This document shows, piece after piece, positions 25,169 to 36,118 of a stretch of DNA of 64,000 nt (its first letter is position 1; each line of letters starts with the position of its first letter). Under the pieces are notes generated by a model that was not told the DNA's origin, ran no database searches, and saw nothing but the letters and a program-made list of their open reading frames with translations. The DNA comes from an uncultured Lachnospiraceae bacterium (GTDB lineage: Bacteria > Bacillota > Clostridia > Lachnospirales > Lachnospiraceae), in NCBI GenBank assembly GCA_934401915.1, contig CAKRSV010000001.1, forward strand, positions 186,001 through 250,000. Reading direction: 5' to 3'. The position numbers and the translations under genes were made by a program.

Positions 25169-25945
25169 CTAAATTTTACCAAGCTGATTTGCTGCTATGT
25201 CAAGTGAGCTGTCATAGGTCGTGATCACCTTCTGATTGCTCTCGTACTGTCTCTGGATCGCGATCATATTTACCATTTCGGAAACGATCGATACATTTGC
25301 CAGCTCCAGATATCCTGCATATACGTTGGTGTTTTCCGGTTCAATCTCCGTCGCTCCGTCCACCTTGTCAAACAGGTTCTCCCCGTATCTCTCCAGATAA
25401 TTGTAATCCTCAAAATCGGTCACGCCGATGGTTGCTACCTGATATCCATCCTGATAGATATTTCCGTATCTGTCTATGCTGGTATCCAGCGCCGTATTCA
25501 GACGGATGTGACGTCCACGGTCATTCAGCACATAATCTCCGTCCTGTGTCCGCAGATTTCCCTGTGTGTCCAGCGTAAAGTTTCCATCTCTGGTATATTT
25601 AACAGAAGTCTCTCCTGCTTTGTTCGTGTACTCGATCTCAAAGAATCCCCGGTCTGACAGTGCAAGATCAAACTGGTTTCCGGTCTGCTTCAGACCTCCC
25701 TGGGAATAGTCCACATAGTTCTCGCCGATCTTCACTCCCATATTCATGCCGCCCAGTTTCTTGGGAAAGCATCCGTCCGTGGAGTCCTTGATCTTATACG
25801 CCAGCACCGTGTCAAACGACTGGCTTGTTGCCCCCTCTTTTTTGAAACCGTTCGTGGATACGTTTGCGAGATTGTTCGTGATCGTATCCATCCTGTGCTG
25901 CTCGTTGAGCATCCCCGTGTACGCTGTGTACAATCCTTTTAACAT
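25169..25945 (-). CDS. flgF: Flagellar basal-body rod protein (FlgF/FlhO-like)
   Basis: 258 residues. MLKGLYTAYTGMLNEQHRMDTITNNLANVSTNGFK is the shared rod-protein N-terminus; the middle domain has KYTRDGNFTLDTQGNL, and the C-terminus reads GYLELANVSIVSEMVNMIAIQRQYESNQKVI. It matches FlhO of the mbl-flhO-flhP cluster and forms part of the proximal or distal rod. It overlaps nothing and is 13 bases from the next gene. Confidence 0.92.
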   Translation of the reverse strand: MLKGLYTAYTGMLNEQHRMDTITNNLANVSTNGFKKEGATSQSFDTVLAYKIKDSTDGCFPKKLGGMNMGVKIGENYVDYSQGGLKQTGNQFDLALSDRGFFEIEYTNKAGETSVKYTRDGNFTLDTQGNLRTQDGDYVLNDRGRHIRLNTALDTSIDRYGNIYQDGYQVATIGVTDFEDYNYLERYGENLFDKVDGATEIEPENTNVYAGYLELANVSIVSEMVNMIAIQRQYESNQKVITTYDSSLDIAANQLGKI

Positions 25946-25994
25946 AAATTGCTCCCCTTCTTCTTATGCTGCCCTCTCTGTATCTGATCCGCGT

Positions 25995-26987
25995 CTACTC
26001 TTCGCGGTAGCCTGCCAGAAATTCCACATATTTACCGGTTCCGATCGCAACGGCTGTCATCGGATCTTCGGCTGTCATCGTATTGATGCCTGTCTTGGCA
26101 GCGATCAAGTCTTCCAGTCCCCTCAGCAGACTTCCGCCGCCTGTCAGGACGATTCCTCTGTCCGCGATATCCGCAGCAAGCTCCGGCGGTGTTTTCTCCA
26201 GAACGCTGTGGATCGTCTCAACGATCTGCACCGTCGTCTCATGAAGCGCCTCCTCTGTCTCCTCCGAAGAAACCTTTACGGTTCTCGGAAGTCCTGTGAC
26301 GAGGTTTCTTCCTCTGACATCCATATAGTCTACGGACGACCGCTTGTAGGCCGATCCGATCTTGATCTTCAGATCTTCCGCTGTTCTTTCACCAATCAGC
26401 AGATTGTGCTTCTTACGCATATAGCGCACGATCGCTTCGTCGAAATCGTCTCCCGCGATCTTGATGGAAGCGCTCACAACGGTTCCCCCCAGCGAGATTA
26501 CCGCAATATCAGAAGTACCGCCCCCAATATCTACGATCATGTTCCCACACGGCTTGGAAATATCAATGCCTGCGCCGATAGCAGCCGCAATCGGCTCCTC
26601 GATGATGGACACCTCCCTTGCTCCTGCCTGGTAGGTTGCATCCTCAACCGCCTTCTTCTCCACTTCGGTAACGCCGCTCGGAACACAGACCGCAATGCGG
26701 GGCTTCCGGAAGGTTCTCTTGCCGAGTGCCTTCTGGATAAAATATTTCATCATTTTCTCTGTAACCTGATAATCCGAGATAACGCCCTGCCGAAGCGGTC
26801 TTACCGCCACGATATTGCCCGGCGTCCTTCCAAGCATCAGTCTCGCATCCTCACCGATCGCTTTGATCTTGTTGGTATCTCTGTCGAACGCTACCACGGA
26901 CGGCTCCTTCAGAACAACACCCTTACCTCTTATATAAACCAGAATACTTGCTGTACCAAGGTCGATTCCTATATCTGTGTATTGCAT
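25995..26987 (-). CDS. mbl: MreB/Mbl-family rod-shape actin homologue
   Basis: 330 residues. Actin-fold nucleotide motifs are present: IGIDLGTASILVY (phosphate 1), MIVDIGGGTSDIAVISLGG (phosphate 2) and IVLTGGGSLLRGLEDLI (adenosine). The protein forms membrane-bound filaments that guide wall synthesis along the cell length. The neighbours downstream are rod/hook genes as in the Bacillus mbl operon, so Mbl is the closest counterpart, although sequence alone cannot separate Mbl from MreB or MreBH here. No mreC or mreD is adjacent. Confidence 0.92.
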   Translation of the reverse strand: MQYTDIGIDLGTASILVYIRGKGVVLKEPSVVAFDRDTNKIKAIGEDARLMLGRTPGNIVAVRPLRQGVISDYQVTEKMMKYFIQKALGKRTFRKPRIAVCVPSGVTEVEKKAVEDATYQAGAREVSIIEEPIAAAIGAGIDISKPCGNMIVDIGGGTSDIAVISLGGTVVSASIKIAGDDFDEAIVRYMRKKHNLLIGERTAEDLKIKIGSAYKRSSVDYMDVRGRNLVTGLPRTVKVSSEETEEALHETTVQIVETIHSVLEKTPPELAADIADRGIVLTGGGSLLRGLEDLIAAKTGINTMTAEDPMTAVAIGTGKYVEFLAGYREE

Positions 26988-27076
26988 CGCTTATGGTCCC
27001 CTTTCTGCTCACCATATCCAAATATTGTTATCTATTAAAAGGAAGGCTTTCCGTTCCTGCCTCCTTTTTTGTCCAC

Positions 27077-27097
27077 AAAAAGCGCAGTGCGCTTTTT
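27077..27097 (-). terminator. Terminator after uvrA
   Basis: Near-perfect palindrome AAAAAGCGCA/TGCGCTTTTT on both strands. It lies 66 bases after the uvrA stop and ahead of the MreB-family gene, and could work in either direction. Confidence 0.8.
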
Positions 27098-27162
27098 ATA
27101 TTATAACCGAAAGACATGGTTTTTCAAAGGGCTTTATGATTTTTTTAAGAATTTTATTTCTC

Positions 27163-30024
27163 CTATCTGTTTTTATCGGCCTTTTCCAGCATTTTCTTTA
27201 TATAGATGCCCGTATAAGAAACCGGATTCTTTGCGACCTGCTCCGGCGTGCCCTCGGCGATCACCGTTCCGCCGCCGTCTCCGCCCTCCGGTCCGATGTC
27301 GATGATATAGTCTGCCGTCTTGATGACGTCCAGATTGTGTTCGATCACCACGACCGTATTGCCGCTCTCTGTCAGCTTGCGCAGAATATCCACCAGCTTG
27401 TGTACATCAGCGAAATGCAGTCCGGTGGTCGGCTCGTCCAGAATATAGATCGTCTTGCCTGTGCTCCGTTTGCTCAGCTCCGTCGCCAGCTTGATTCGCT
27501 GCGCCTCGCCTCCCGACAGCGTCGTCGAAGGCTGCCCCAGCTTCACATAGGACAGGCCGACGTCGTACAGCGTCTCGATCTTTCTGCGGATGGACGGCAC
27601 ATTTTCAAAGAAAGGAACCGCCTCCTCCACCGTCATATCGAGCACGTCATAAATGTTCTTTCCCTTATATTTGACTTCCAGCGTCTCCCGGTTGTATCTC
27701 TTGCCGCCGCACACTTCACAGGGAACGTACACATCCGGAAGGAAGTGCATCTCGATCTTGATAATTCCGTCGCCGGAACAGGCCTCACATCGTCCGCCCT
27801 TGACATTGAAGCTGAACCGACCCTTACCGTAACCTCTCGCCTTGGCGTCCTGCGTGGAGGCGAACAGATCCCGGATCTGGTCAAACACGCCGGTGTAAGT
27901 CGCCGGGTTGGATCTCGGCGTCCTTCCGATCGGGGACTGGTCGATGTCTATCACCTTGTCAAGCTGCTCCATCCCCTTGATCCCTTTGTGCTTTCCCGGA
28001 ATACAGCGCGCACGGTTCAAGTCTCTCGCCAGATGCTTGTATAGGATCTCGTTTACCAGCGAGCTCTTCCCCGAACCGGAAACGCCGGTCACACAGGTCA
28101 TCACACCGAGCGGGAATTTCACATCAATCTTCTTCAGATTGTTCTCCTCCGCACCGAGGACCGTCAGATAACCTGTCGGTTTCTTCCGCTCCTTCGGCAC
28201 CGGGATCTGCAGCTTACCGCTCAGGTACTGTCCGGTCACGGACTCCTCCACCTGCATGATCTCCTCCGCCGTTCCCTGCGCCACCACGCGGCCGCCGTGG
28301 GAACCGGCCCCCGGTCCGATGTCAACGATATGATCCGCCGCGAACATCGTATCCTCGTCGTGCTCCACGACGATCAGCGTATTTCCCATGTCTTTCAGAT
28401 TTTTCAGCGCGGCGATCAGCTTGTCGTTATCTCTCTGGTGCAGTCCGATACTCGGCTCGTCCAGAATATAGCAGACTCCTACCAGACCAGATCCGATCTG
28501 CGTCGCCAGCCGGATTCTCTGCGCCTCGCCTCCCGACAATGTCCCTGTTGCCCTGGAGAGTGAGAGATAATCCAGACCGACCTCCATCAGGAAGCCTACC
28601 CTGGCTCTGATCTCCTTCAAGATCTGCTTTCCGATCAGCTCCTGCTGCTTTGTCAGCTTCATGTTTCCGATAAACTTATGCAGCTTTGCGATGGAAAGGG
28701 AAGTGATCTCATATATATTTTTATCGCACACGGTCACTGCAAGGGATTCCTTTTTCAGACGCATACCCTTACACTCCTTACAGGGCGTGATCCGCATAAA
28801 GCTCTCGTATTCCTGTTTGATCGTCTCCGATCCCGTCTCCCGGTATCTCCGCTCCACATTTTTCAGAAGTCCCTCGAACGCGATCGGGTATACGCCGCTC
28901 CCGCGCTGACCGGTATAGTGCACATCCACCTTCTCGTTCGTTCCCAGGATCAGGAGATTCTGTACCTTCTCCGGAAGCTCCTCGAACGGCGTGTCGAGAC
29001 TGAATCCGTACTTTTCAGACAAAGCCTGCAGCAGCGCATTGGTAAAGCTGCCCTTGTCCATGCAGGACTGCCATCCCATGACTGTGATCGCACCCTGATT
29101 GATGCTCAGGCTTCTGTCGGGTATGATGAGATCGATATCGAACTCCATCTTATATCCGAGTCCGAAACATTCCGGGCAGGCGCCAAACGGATTGTTGAAG
29201 GAAAAGCTGCGCGGTTCGATCTCCCCGATGCTGATCCCGCAGTCCGGGCAGGCAAAATTCTGGCTGAAATTGATCGCCTCTCCGCCTATGACGTCCAGAA
29301 GCATCTGCCCCTCTGCCAGTGCAAAGACGCTTTCGATCGAATCCGTCAGTCGTCTTTCGATCCCCTCTTTTACCACAAGACGATCGACAACGATCTCGAT
29401 ATTGTGCTTGATATTTTTATCCAGCTTGATCCCCTCCGACAGTTCATAGAGGCTGCCGTCCACGCGCACCCGCACATATCCGCTTCTTCTGGCGCGCTCA
29501 AACACCTTGGCGTGCTCTCCCTTCCGTCCGCGCACGACCGGCGCCAGGAGCTGCAGCTTCGTGCCCTCCGGCATCGCCATAATCTGATCGACGATCTGGT
29601 CTACCGTCTGTTTTTTGATCTCCTTACCGCATTTCGGACAGTGCGGCGTTCCGATCCTGGCGTACAGCAGTCGGAAATAATCGTAGATCTCAGTCACTGT
29701 TCCCACCGTTGACCGCGGGTTTCTGTTCGTCGATTTCTGATCGATAGAGATGGCAGGCGACAGACCCTCTATCTTCTCCACGTTTGGCTTTTCCATCTGT
29801 CCGAGGAACTGCCTTGCGTAGGAGGACAGCGACTCCATGTATCTCCTCTGCCCCTCCGCATAGATCGTGTCGAAGGCGAGCGAGGATTTCCCCGAGCCGG
29901 AAAGTCCCGTCAGCACCACAAATTCATTTCTTGGAATATCCACATCCAGCGATTTTAAGTTATGTTCGTTCGCGCCGCGGATCTTGATGTATTCTCTCGG
30001 GCGCATCTTCGTTGCTTCTGCCAT
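27163..30024 (-). CDS. uvrA: Excinuclease ABC subunit A
   Basis: 953 residues from the ATG at 30022-30024 after GGAGGGAAAC. Two ABC modules are present with Walker [13 protein letters not shown] and [12 protein letters not shown] and two LSGGEAQRI signatures. The zinc-binding Cys clusters (including CPKCG, CPDCG, CEACSG and CEVCGG) belong to the UvrA insertion and zinc finger domains. It recognises DNA damage and loads UvrB for nucleotide excision repair. uvrB lies 64 bases upstream and is probably co-transcribed. Confidence 0.98.
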   Translation of the reverse strand: MAEATKMRPREYIKIRGANEHNLKSLDVDIPRNEFVVLTGLSGSGKSSLAFDTIYAEGQRRYMESLSSYARQFLGQMEKPNVEKIEGLSPAISIDQKSTNRNPRSTVGTVTEIYDYFRLLYARIGTPHCPKCGKEIKKQTVDQIVDQIMAMPEGTKLQLLAPVVRGRKGEHAKVFERARRSGYVRVRVDGSLYELSEGIKLDKNIKHNIEIVVDRLVVKEGIERRLTDSIESVFALAEGQMLLDVIGGEAINFSQNFACPDCGISIGEIEPRSFSFNNPFGACPECFGLGYKMEFDIDLIIPDRSLSINQGAITVMGWQSCMDKGSFTNALLQALSEKYGFSLDTPFEELPEKVQNLLILGTNEKVDVHYTGQRGSGVYPIAFEGLLKNVERRYRETGSETIKQEYESFMRITPCKECKGMRLKKESLAVTVCDKNIYEITSLSIAKLHKFIGNMKLTKQQELIGKQILKEIRARVGFLMEVGLDYLSLSRATGTLSGGEAQRIRLATQIGSGLVGVCYILDEPSIGLHQRDNDKLIAALKNLKDMGNTLIVVEHDEDTMFAADHIVDIGPGAGSHGGRVVAQGTAEEIMQVEESVTGQYLSGKLQIPVPKERKKPTGYLTVLGAEENNLKKIDVKFPLGVMTCVTGVSGSGKSSLVNEILYKHLARDLNRARCIPGKHKGIKGMEQLDKVIDIDQSPIGRTPRSNPATYTGVFDQIRDLFASTQDAKARGYGKGRFSFNVKGGRCEACSGDGIIKIEMHFLPDVYVPCEVCGGKRYNRETLEVKYKGKNIYDVLDMTVEEAVPFFENVPSIRRKIETLYDVGLSYVKLGQPSTTLSGGEAQRIKLATELSKRSTGKTIYILDEPTTGLHFADVHKLVDILRKLTESGNTVVVIEHNLDVIKTADYIIDIGPEGGDGGGTVIAEGTPEQVAKNPVSYTGIYIKKMLEKADKNR

Positions 30025-30088
30025 GTTTCCCTCCGTGTCTGAGCCGCGCAGTTTCCTGCTGCGCTCTGCTCTCTGTATTCTTCCATCC

Positions 30089-32134
30089 TCAGGCGTCAAA
30101 ATCCTGAAGTTTCTTTTTCAGTTCTACCATATGATCACGCAGCTCTGCTGCCGCCTCGAAGTTCAGGTCTGCCGCCGCCTTCTTCATCTGCTTCTCCACA
30201 TCCTTGATCAGCTTCTCCAGCTCCTGCCTGCTCATGGATTCCGGATCTTTCTCGAACCGCAGCTCCTCCTTGGTGATCGTCTTGGAAATGCTGATCAGAT
30301 CCCGCACAGCTTTCTTGATCGTCTGCGGTGTGATCCCGTGCTCCGTATTGTACTCCTGCTGGATCTTCCGTCTTCTCTCCGTCTCGGAGATCGCCGCCTG
30401 CATGGAGTCCGTCATATTGTCGGCGTACATGATCACGTGTCCCTCCGCATTACGGGCAGCACGCCCGATCGTCTGGATCAGGGACGTCTCCGATCGCAGG
30501 AATCCCTCTTTATCCGCATCCAGGATAGCTACCAGAGAGATTTCCGGAATATCCAGTCCCTCACGCAGCAGGTTGATACCAACCAGCACATCGAACACAT
30601 CCAGCCGCATATCCCTTATGATCTGTGCACGCTCCAACGTATCCACATCCGAATGAAGATACTTGACGCGGATGCCGACGTCCTTCATATAGTCGGTGAG
30701 ATCCTCCGCCATCCGCTTTGTCAGCGTCGTCACCAGCACCTTGTTATGCTTTGCCGTCTCTTTGTTTACCTCCGAGATCAGATCATCGATCTGTCCCTCT
30801 ACCGGGCGCACTACGATCTCCGGATCGAGAAGTCCGGTCGGACGGATGATCTGCTCTGTCCGCAGCAGCTCGTGCTCCTGCTCATATCGGGAGGGAGTCG
30901 CAGATACAAACAGCATCTGGTCGATGTGCTGCTCAAATTCCTCAAAGCAGAGCGGACGGTTGTCCAGTGCAGACGGCAGGCGGAACCCGTAATCGACCAG
31001 CGTTGTCTTTCTTGACCGGTCGCCCGAGTACATGGCGCCGATCTGCGGGATCGTCATATGCGACTCGTCAATGATAATGAGGAAATCGTCCTTAAAGTAG
31101 TCCAGCAGGGTGAACGGCGGCTCGCCCTCCTGCATCCCGTTCAGATGTCTGGAATAGTTCTCAATACCCGAGCAGAATCCCGTCTCCCGCAGCATCTCAA
31201 TGTCGAAGTTGGTGCGCTCCGAAATGCGCTGCGCCTCCAGGAGCTTGTCCTCGCCCTTAAAAAACTTTACGCGGCCTTCCAGCTCATCTTCGATCTTCCG
31301 GCACGCCTGCCGGATCTTTTCCTGCGGCACCACATAGTGGGACGCCGGGTAGATCATCACGTGCTCCAGCGTCGCCTGCACCTGCCCGGTCAGCGGATCC
31401 GTCTGCACGATCCTGTCAATCTCGTCTCCAAAAAACTCCACCCGGATCAGATAGTCTCCGCCCTGTGCCGGGAAGATCTCCAGTACGTCTCCCCTCACGC
31501 GGAAGCAGCAGCGCTCCAGATCCATATCGTTCCGGTCGTACTGCATCTCGATCAATCCGCGGATGACGTCATCCCTGTCCCGCTGCATCCCCGGACGCAG
31601 CGACATACTCATCCCCGCATATTCCTCCGGGCTTCCGAGTCCGTAAATGCAGGACACGCTGGCTACCACCACGACATCCCGTCTCTCCGTGAGGGATGCG
31701 GTCGCCGACAGACGCAGCCTGTCGATCTCATCGTTGATCGACGAGTCCTTTGCAATATAGGTATCCGTCGAAGGCACATAGGCCTCCGGCTGGTAATAAT
31801 CGTAGTAAGACACAAAGTATTCCACAGCGTTTTCCGGGAAAAATTCCTTAAATTCACCGTAAAGCTGCCCTGCCAGCGTCTTGTTGTGCGCTATGACAAG
31901 CGTCGGCTTGTTCAGCGCCGCGATCACATTCGCCATCGTAAAGGTCTTGCCGGAGCCGGTCACGCCCAGCAGCGTCTCAAACTGGTTTCCTTTCCGGAAT
32001 CCTTCCACAAGCTCACGGATCGCCTGCGGCTGATCTCCCGTCGGCTGGTATTCACTGTGAAGTTTAAATATACTTTCTCCGCTTTGCACCGGCAACGCCT
32101 CCCGTCCGATATGTTTTCTATTGATAATTTTCAT
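30089..32134 (-). CDS. uvrB: Excinuclease ABC subunit B
   Basis: 681 residues. Walker [16 protein letters not shown], the beta-hairpin region [18 protein letters not shown], helicase motifs IIDESHMT and [11 protein letters not shown], and a C-terminal UVR domain ([20 protein letters not shown]) are in the usual order. The first 22 residues are longer than in many UvrB proteins, which begin near [17 protein letters not shown]; a GTG 17 codons downstream is an alternative start. UvrB verifies damage and positions the incision by UvrC, which is not in the window. Confidence 0.98.
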   Translation of the reverse strand: MKIINRKHIGREALPVQSGESIFKLHSEYQPTGDQPQAIRELVEGFRKGNQFETLLGVTGSGKTFTMANVIAALNKPTLVIAHNKTLAGQLYGEFKEFFPENAVEYFVSYYDYYQPEAYVPSTDTYIAKDSSINDEIDRLRLSATASLTERRDVVVVASVSCIYGLGSPEEYAGMSMSLRPGMQRDRDDVIRGLIEMQYDRNDMDLERCCFRVRGDVLEIFPAQGGDYLIRVEFFGDEIDRIVQTDPLTGQVQATLEHVMIYPASHYVVPQEKIRQACRKIEDELEGRVKFFKGEDKLLEAQRISERTNFDIEMLRETGFCSGIENYSRHLNGMQEGEPPFTLLDYFKDDFLIIIDESHMTIPQIGAMYSGDRSRKTTLVDYGFRLPSALDNRPLCFEEFEQHIDQMLFVSATPSRYEQEHELLRTEQIIRPTGLLDPEIVVRPVEGQIDDLISEVNKETAKHNKVLVTTLTKRMAEDLTDYMKDVGIRVKYLHSDVDTLERAQIIRDMRLDVFDVLVGINLLREGLDIPEISLVAILDADKEGFLRSETSLIQTIGRAARNAEGHVIMYADNMTDSMQAAISETERRRKIQQEYNTEHGITPQTIKKAVRDLISISKTITKEELRFEKDPESMSRQELEKLIKDVEKQMKKAAADLNFEAAAELRDHMVELKKKLQDFDA

Positions 32135-32238
32135 ACAGCCTTAAATGATCGTATTTCAATATACCACATTCCATCCTGTTTGTACAGAAAAATCAGAACA
32201 TTTGTTCCTTGTGTTGAAGTAGTTTCCCACGACGAAAC

Positions 32239-32272
32239 ACAGATAGCTATAGGTTACCCCATAGCTATCTGT
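32239..32272. repeat. 12-base inverted repeat between the GGDEF gene and uvrB
   Basis: ACAGATAGCTAT and ATAGCTATCTGT are perfect arms around a 10-base GC-containing loop. No clear T run follows on either strand, so it is not a standard terminator. It could be an operator, a transcript-processing hairpin or a weak terminator of the GGDEF operon. The rest of the 200-base gap shows no gene I can support. Confidence 0.7.
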
Positions 32273-32334
32273 TCTATCAGCTTTCGCTATAAAATTTCGC
32301 ATGATTTCAGGAAGCCGACAACTCCCTGCTTTGA

Positions 32335-33474
32335 TCATCTTCCCCTGCCTTCCCGGCCCTGGATCTTGTCAGCATACATGTTGGCATCCGCCACTTCCAC
32401 TACTCTCCGGACATATTTTCCTTCTCCGGTGCTCCAGCCAACCGCGCTGGAAACTTTCATGCCTGTTCCGTTTCCGGTGTCCACCGTACAGCCCAGCAGT
32501 CTTTCTTTCACGTTTGCGATCGCCTTCTGCGGTTCATGCAGCGCCGGATTGTCGATGACCATAACGAACTCATCTCCGCCAAGCCGGTATACACGGTAGC
32601 GTTCGTCGCCTTCCTCCTGCAGACAATGGCTGAACGTTGAGATCAGCGCATCGCCCACCGCATGTCCGTATTTGTCATTGGTCTTTTTCAGATTGTTCAT
32701 ATCCCAGAATACCGCAGCGATCCGCTCTATTGTGGGATAATACTCATCCGACATCTCTTCATATTTATTCTTATTGTAGACGCCGGTGTTCAGGTCTGTC
32801 TCCTTCCTCCAGGTAAGCTCTGCGATGCGCACGGCGTCCTCGATGCTTCTTAGCACCGTATAGCGGAGCATCAGTGCAAACACCAACAGGATCATAGCTC
32901 TTGGAAGCACTTCAAATACTATGATGATGAAGACATAATTGCCTCGAACCGGAATCTGTAAGATCCCGCCCGGCGCCATCTTCATATAATTTTTCAAAGA
33001 TAAATTTTTGCCTGCCAGGATATTGAGATCACAGATCCCATAATAGAATCCGAACAGCGAGCTGAACAGCATCGTAACGATATTGGTCACGTACGTGAAC
33101 CACAGCACCTTGCTCTGACGGCACTGTACCGCAAAGAGCAGCGGCAGCACGTAAGCGAGCACCGCATGGATCGTGAAGATTCCCGCGATCGCGCCCGTCG
33201 CAACGCAGATGATCGTCAGAAAGACATATTTCAGCCACGGCTTTGACAGTTCGTGGTGATTCCCGATTATCTCCGGCACGACCAGCAGCGGCAGCATGAC
33301 AAACAGCGTGACCGTCATCTTTCCTCTGTCCATCTCAAAAAAGCCCACCATCGACAGAAACCACACGGCCACATACGTTGTCGTAAAATAGCGGAATCCT
33401 GCCAGGATCCTCTTGTTGGCCTGTATCTCCTGCTGTACCAGTTCTCTTTTAAATTGCTCCTTCTCCGTTATCAT
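32335..33474 (-). CDS. Membrane-bound diguanylate cyclase (GGDEF)
   Basis: 379 residues. About six membrane segments fill residues 30-205, with no recognisable extracellular ligand domain; a C-terminal GGDEF domain follows. The domain has WDMNNLKKTNDKYGHAVGD at the metal and substrate side and an intact RLGGDEFVMVI active site, so it should make c-di-GMP from GTP. No RxxD inhibitory site is seen five residues before GGDEF, so product feedback there is unlikely. It is last in the group pucR-like, ftsE, ftsX, M23 gene, ctpA. The product could act on the PilZ glycosyltransferase encoded elsewhere in the window; that link is inferred. Confidence 0.9.
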   Translation of the reverse strand: MITEKEQFKRELVQQEIQANKRILAGFRYFTTTYVAVWFLSMVGFFEMDRGKMTVTLFVMLPLLVVPEIIGNHHELSKPWLKYVFLTIICVATGAIAGIFTIHAVLAYVLPLLFAVQCRQSKVLWFTYVTNIVTMLFSSLFGFYYGICDLNILAGKNLSLKNYMKMAPGGILQIPVRGNYVFIIIVFEVLPRAMILLVFALMLRYTVLRSIEDAVRIAELTWRKETDLNTGVYNKNKYEEMSDEYYPTIERIAAVFWDMNNLKKTNDKYGHAVGDALISTFSHCLQEEGDERYRVYRLGGDEFVMVIDNPALHEPQKAIANVKERLLGCTVDTGNGTGMKVSSAVGWSTGEGKYVRRVVEVADANMYADKIQGREGRGR

Positions 33475-33555
33475 CAGCTACCCCCTGCCGCACCATGTGT
33501 CCTGCACCCTGTACTTTCAATAGGGATTTCTTTTTTCAGATTCCCATGCCTGCAG

Positions 33556-34818
33556 TTACTCTTTTGCCGATTGTAATGCTTTGATCTCTTCTTTTGCTTT
33601 CTCAAGCTGGTTGTCTACGCCGTTATCATAATATGATTCTGCGTCAAATTCGCACTCGATGTCCGGCTCAATGCCGATCCCATGGATATTGTTTCCTTTG
33701 GGCGTATAGTATGCGCTGATCGTCAGCTTCAGCGCCGTGCCGTCTGTCAGAGGCAGGATCCTCTGTACGATCCCTTTTCCGAATGTGGTCGTCCCCACCA
33801 GCTCGCCGATTCCGTAGTCCTTGATGGCTCCGGCAAGGATCTCCGAAGCGCTGGCAGAATTTCCATTGACCAGCACGACGAGCGGGATCTGCAGCTCATT
33901 CTTCCCGTCACAGGTAAACTCTTCCCGTTGTCCCTTTTTATCCTCTGTATACACGATCAGTCCCTTCGGCAGGATCTGCTGCGCAATATCCACAACTGCG
34001 GACAGACTTCCCCCCGGATTGCTCCGCAGATCGAGGATCAGACCGGTCGCCCCGGCTTCCTTGACTGCATCCAACGCCGTCTGGAACTGATCGACTGTCA
34101 CATCGTCAAACTCCGTGATACGGATATACCCTGTTCCATCGTCATACATCTCATAGCTCACCGTCGGCGACTCAATTTTCCGGCGGTCAACGTCAACCTC
34201 CAGATAATCCGTCTCGCCTTCCCTGATCAGCGTGAGATGTACCGTCGTTCCTTCCTCTCCCTTGACGCGGGATACGATTTCCGACAGTTCCAGTCCCTGT
34301 ACGGATTCTCCATCCACCTGATAGATGATATCATTTTCGCGAAGTCCCGCTTCCTCTGCAGGCGTATCCGGGATCACGCCGCTGATCTTCGCCAGAGAGG
34401 TCGCCGGATCCAGGCTGATATACGCGCCGATCCCGTAGTAGATCCCCTCCGTCTCCTGCATCAGCTGATTCCACTCTTCTGCCGTGTAGTACACCGAGTA
34501 AGGATCGCCCAGCGACTCTACCACTCCGGCGTACATCCCGTCGATCATGGCCTCCGTATCGATGTCCTCATCTTTATAATAATACTCTTCGATCACATCC
34601 TCGATCGCTTCCAGCTTCTCCAGGGACTCCTCATTGACAAGATCCTCCTGCCCCTGTCCCGCCGCACTCGTCTGGGTGGTCGCGCGGCCTTTCACGGCGC
34701 TGTACAGCCTTATCCCGGCAAAGGTTCCCGCACCGATCAGCGTGGTGAGCAGGATGCCCAGGATCATTCCGAGAAGAAGATTCCCGATCTTATTATTCTG
34801 CTGTTCCAAATGTGTCAT
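33556..34818 (-). CDS. ctpA: C-terminal processing peptidase (S41, PDZ)
   Basis: About 420 residues; the start is uncertain. I chose the ATG at 34816-34818, but a TTG three codons later has a better spaced GGGAG, and a TTG at 34863 is also in frame. One N-terminal membrane segment precedes the catalytic unit. A PDZ domain (with SGVIPDTPAEEAGLRENDII) and the S41 core follow: nucleophile in VNGNSASASEILAGAI and catalytic lysine in TTFGKGIVQ. CtpA-type proteases cut secreted or membrane proteins. The gene follows the M23 hydrolase and ftsEX, and such proteases are known to control murein hydrolases, so a role in division is likely. Confidence 0.92.
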   Translation of the reverse strand: MTHLEQQNNKIGNLLLGMILGILLTTLIGAGTFAGIRLYSAVKGRATTQTSAAGQGQEDLVNEESLEKLEAIEDVIEEYYYKDEDIDTEAMIDGMYAGVVESLGDPYSVYYTAEEWNQLMQETEGIYYGIGAYISLDPATSLAKISGVIPDTPAEEAGLRENDIIYQVDGESVQGLELSEIVSRVKGEEGTTVHLTLIREGETDYLEVDVDRRKIESPTVSYEMYDDGTGYIRITEFDDVTVDQFQTALDAVKEAGATGLILDLRSNPGGSLSAVVDIAQQILPKGLIVYTEDKKGQREEFTCDGKNELQIPLVVLVNGNSASASEILAGAIKDYGIGELVGTTTFGKGIVQRILPLTDGTALKLTISAYYTPKGNNIHGIGIEPDIECEFDAESYYDNGVDNQLEKAKEEIKALQSAKE

Positions 34819-34866
34819 CTCCCATTCACAAATATCATAACTGCCCAGAGCATCCCCGGACAAATT

Positions 34867-36090
34867 TTACTTCAGGTAATTCCATGGGCTGACATAGCTT
34901 CCATTCAGTCTGACACTGAAATGGAGATGGTTGCCTGTCGAGCGTCCCGTCGTTCCCACGGCCGCGATCGTATCTCCCTTGGACACGGTCTGCCCCTTCG
35001 ATACATACAGCGCCGAGGCGTGCATATAGATCGTATACAGTCCGCTTCCATGATCTATCATAACGTAATTTCCCATACTTCCGCTGTAGGCTGCTGCGAC
35101 CACATCCCCATCGTACGCCGCAAGGATGGGCGAACCGGCCGGCGCCGCCATATCCAGCCCGCTGTGGAACTGCTGCGTTCCCAGGATCGGGTGGATTCTG
35201 TTTCCGTACTCGTCGGAAATCCTGGTGTATTTCGGACACGGCCATGCGAACATTCCGCCGTTGTATACTCTGGCCGCCGCATTTTCTGCCGCAAGTCTCG
35301 CCTTCTCCTCCGCAACTGCCTTCTCCAGTGCGGCGATCTCGGCGTTCTGCTGCGCGATCATAGCCTCATACTCCTTGATCGCCGCCTCTTTGTTACTGAT
35401 ATCCGAGGATACGGATTCGATCTGCGCTTTTTTGGACGCGATCAGGTCTGAGACGTTAGCCTCCTCCACCTCCACGGCGGCTTTGGCTTCATCCAGCACC
35501 TCTTTCTCCGCCTCCAGCTCCTCTTTGCAGAGTGCGATCATCTCTTTCGTGGCAACATATTCGTCCAGCTTATTCCGGTCGTACTTCGCCAGCGCTTCAA
35601 TGTAATCTGCCTTGTTGGTCAGATCGGAGATCCCGGTGGAAGAGAGCAGAAGCTCCAGATACAGCGTATCTCCTCTCTCATACATAAACTTGATGCGTTC
35701 CTTCATTGCCTGATACTGCTCTTCCTGCTGTTTGACCGCCGCATCGAGTTCCTCTGTCGTCCGCTCGATATCTTCTTCTTTTTCTGCAATCAATGTATTA
35801 TATTTCTGAATTTTATCCTGTATGCTGCTCAATTCGCCATCAAGCTGCGTGACATAGGTCGTAAGATCGCTCTTGGACTTCTCCAGTTCCTTCTTGAGCG
35901 CCTCCACATCCGTCAGATCGGACTTCAGGCTGGAGACCTCCTTTTTGGCCTGCGCGATCTCTTCCTCCTTCTGTCTTATGCTCTCGTTCGTCTCCGTCGC
36001 ATACACGCTGACAGGCTCCGACGACATCACCGAGGGAATAACCAGACACACGCTGCAGATGAACGCTATGATTTTTTTGCGTTTATTCAT
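34867..36090 (-). CDS. Secreted coiled-coil M23 peptidase (EnvC/PcsB-like)
   Basis: 407 residues: signal peptide (about 1-31, ending near SVYA), a long coiled coil (about residues 38-265) and a C-terminal M23 domain. The domain carries the metal ligands in FHSGLDMAAP and GNHLHFSVRL and an intact catalytic histidine in YMHAS, so it looks active. FtsEX activates such coiled-coil hydrolases or hydrolase activators at the septum. Direct position after ftsX supports that partnership. In streptococci the partner PcsB has a CHAP domain instead, whereas here it is M23, as in other clostridia. Confidence 0.92.
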   Translation of the reverse strand: MNKRKKIIAFICSVCLVIPSVMSSEPVSVYATETNESIRQKEEEIAQAKKEVSSLKSDLTDVEALKKELEKSKSDLTTYVTQLDGELSSIQDKIQKYNTLIAEKEEDIERTTEELDAAVKQQEEQYQAMKERIKFMYERGDTLYLELLLSSTGISDLTNKADYIEALAKYDRNKLDEYVATKEMIALCKEELEAEKEVLDEAKAAVEVEEANVSDLIASKKAQIESVSSDISNKEAAIKEYEAMIAQQNAEIAALEKAVAEEKARLAAENAAARVYNGGMFAWPCPKYTRISDEYGNRIHPILGTQQFHSGLDMAAPAGSPILAAYDGDVVAAAYSGSMGNYVMIDHGSGLYTIYMHASALYVSKGQTVSKGDTIAAVGTTGRSTGNHLHFSVRLNGSYVSPWNYLK

Positions 36091-36118
36091 TCGATGGTCA
36101 CGTTCTCTTTCCGCTCAA

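Noticed and set aside
32156..32338. 60-codon frame in the gap before uvrB
   Set aside because: It spans the inverted repeat, has no recognisable family and overlaps the end of the GGDEF gene.
33682..35451. A 589-codon plus-strand open frame opposite ctpA and the M23 gene
   Set aside because: It is antisense to two well-recognised genes, has no family similarity and follows from codon bias on the other strand. Similar long antisense frames at 2.2-3.3, 7.1-8.8 and 52.1-53.8 kb were dropped for the same reason.
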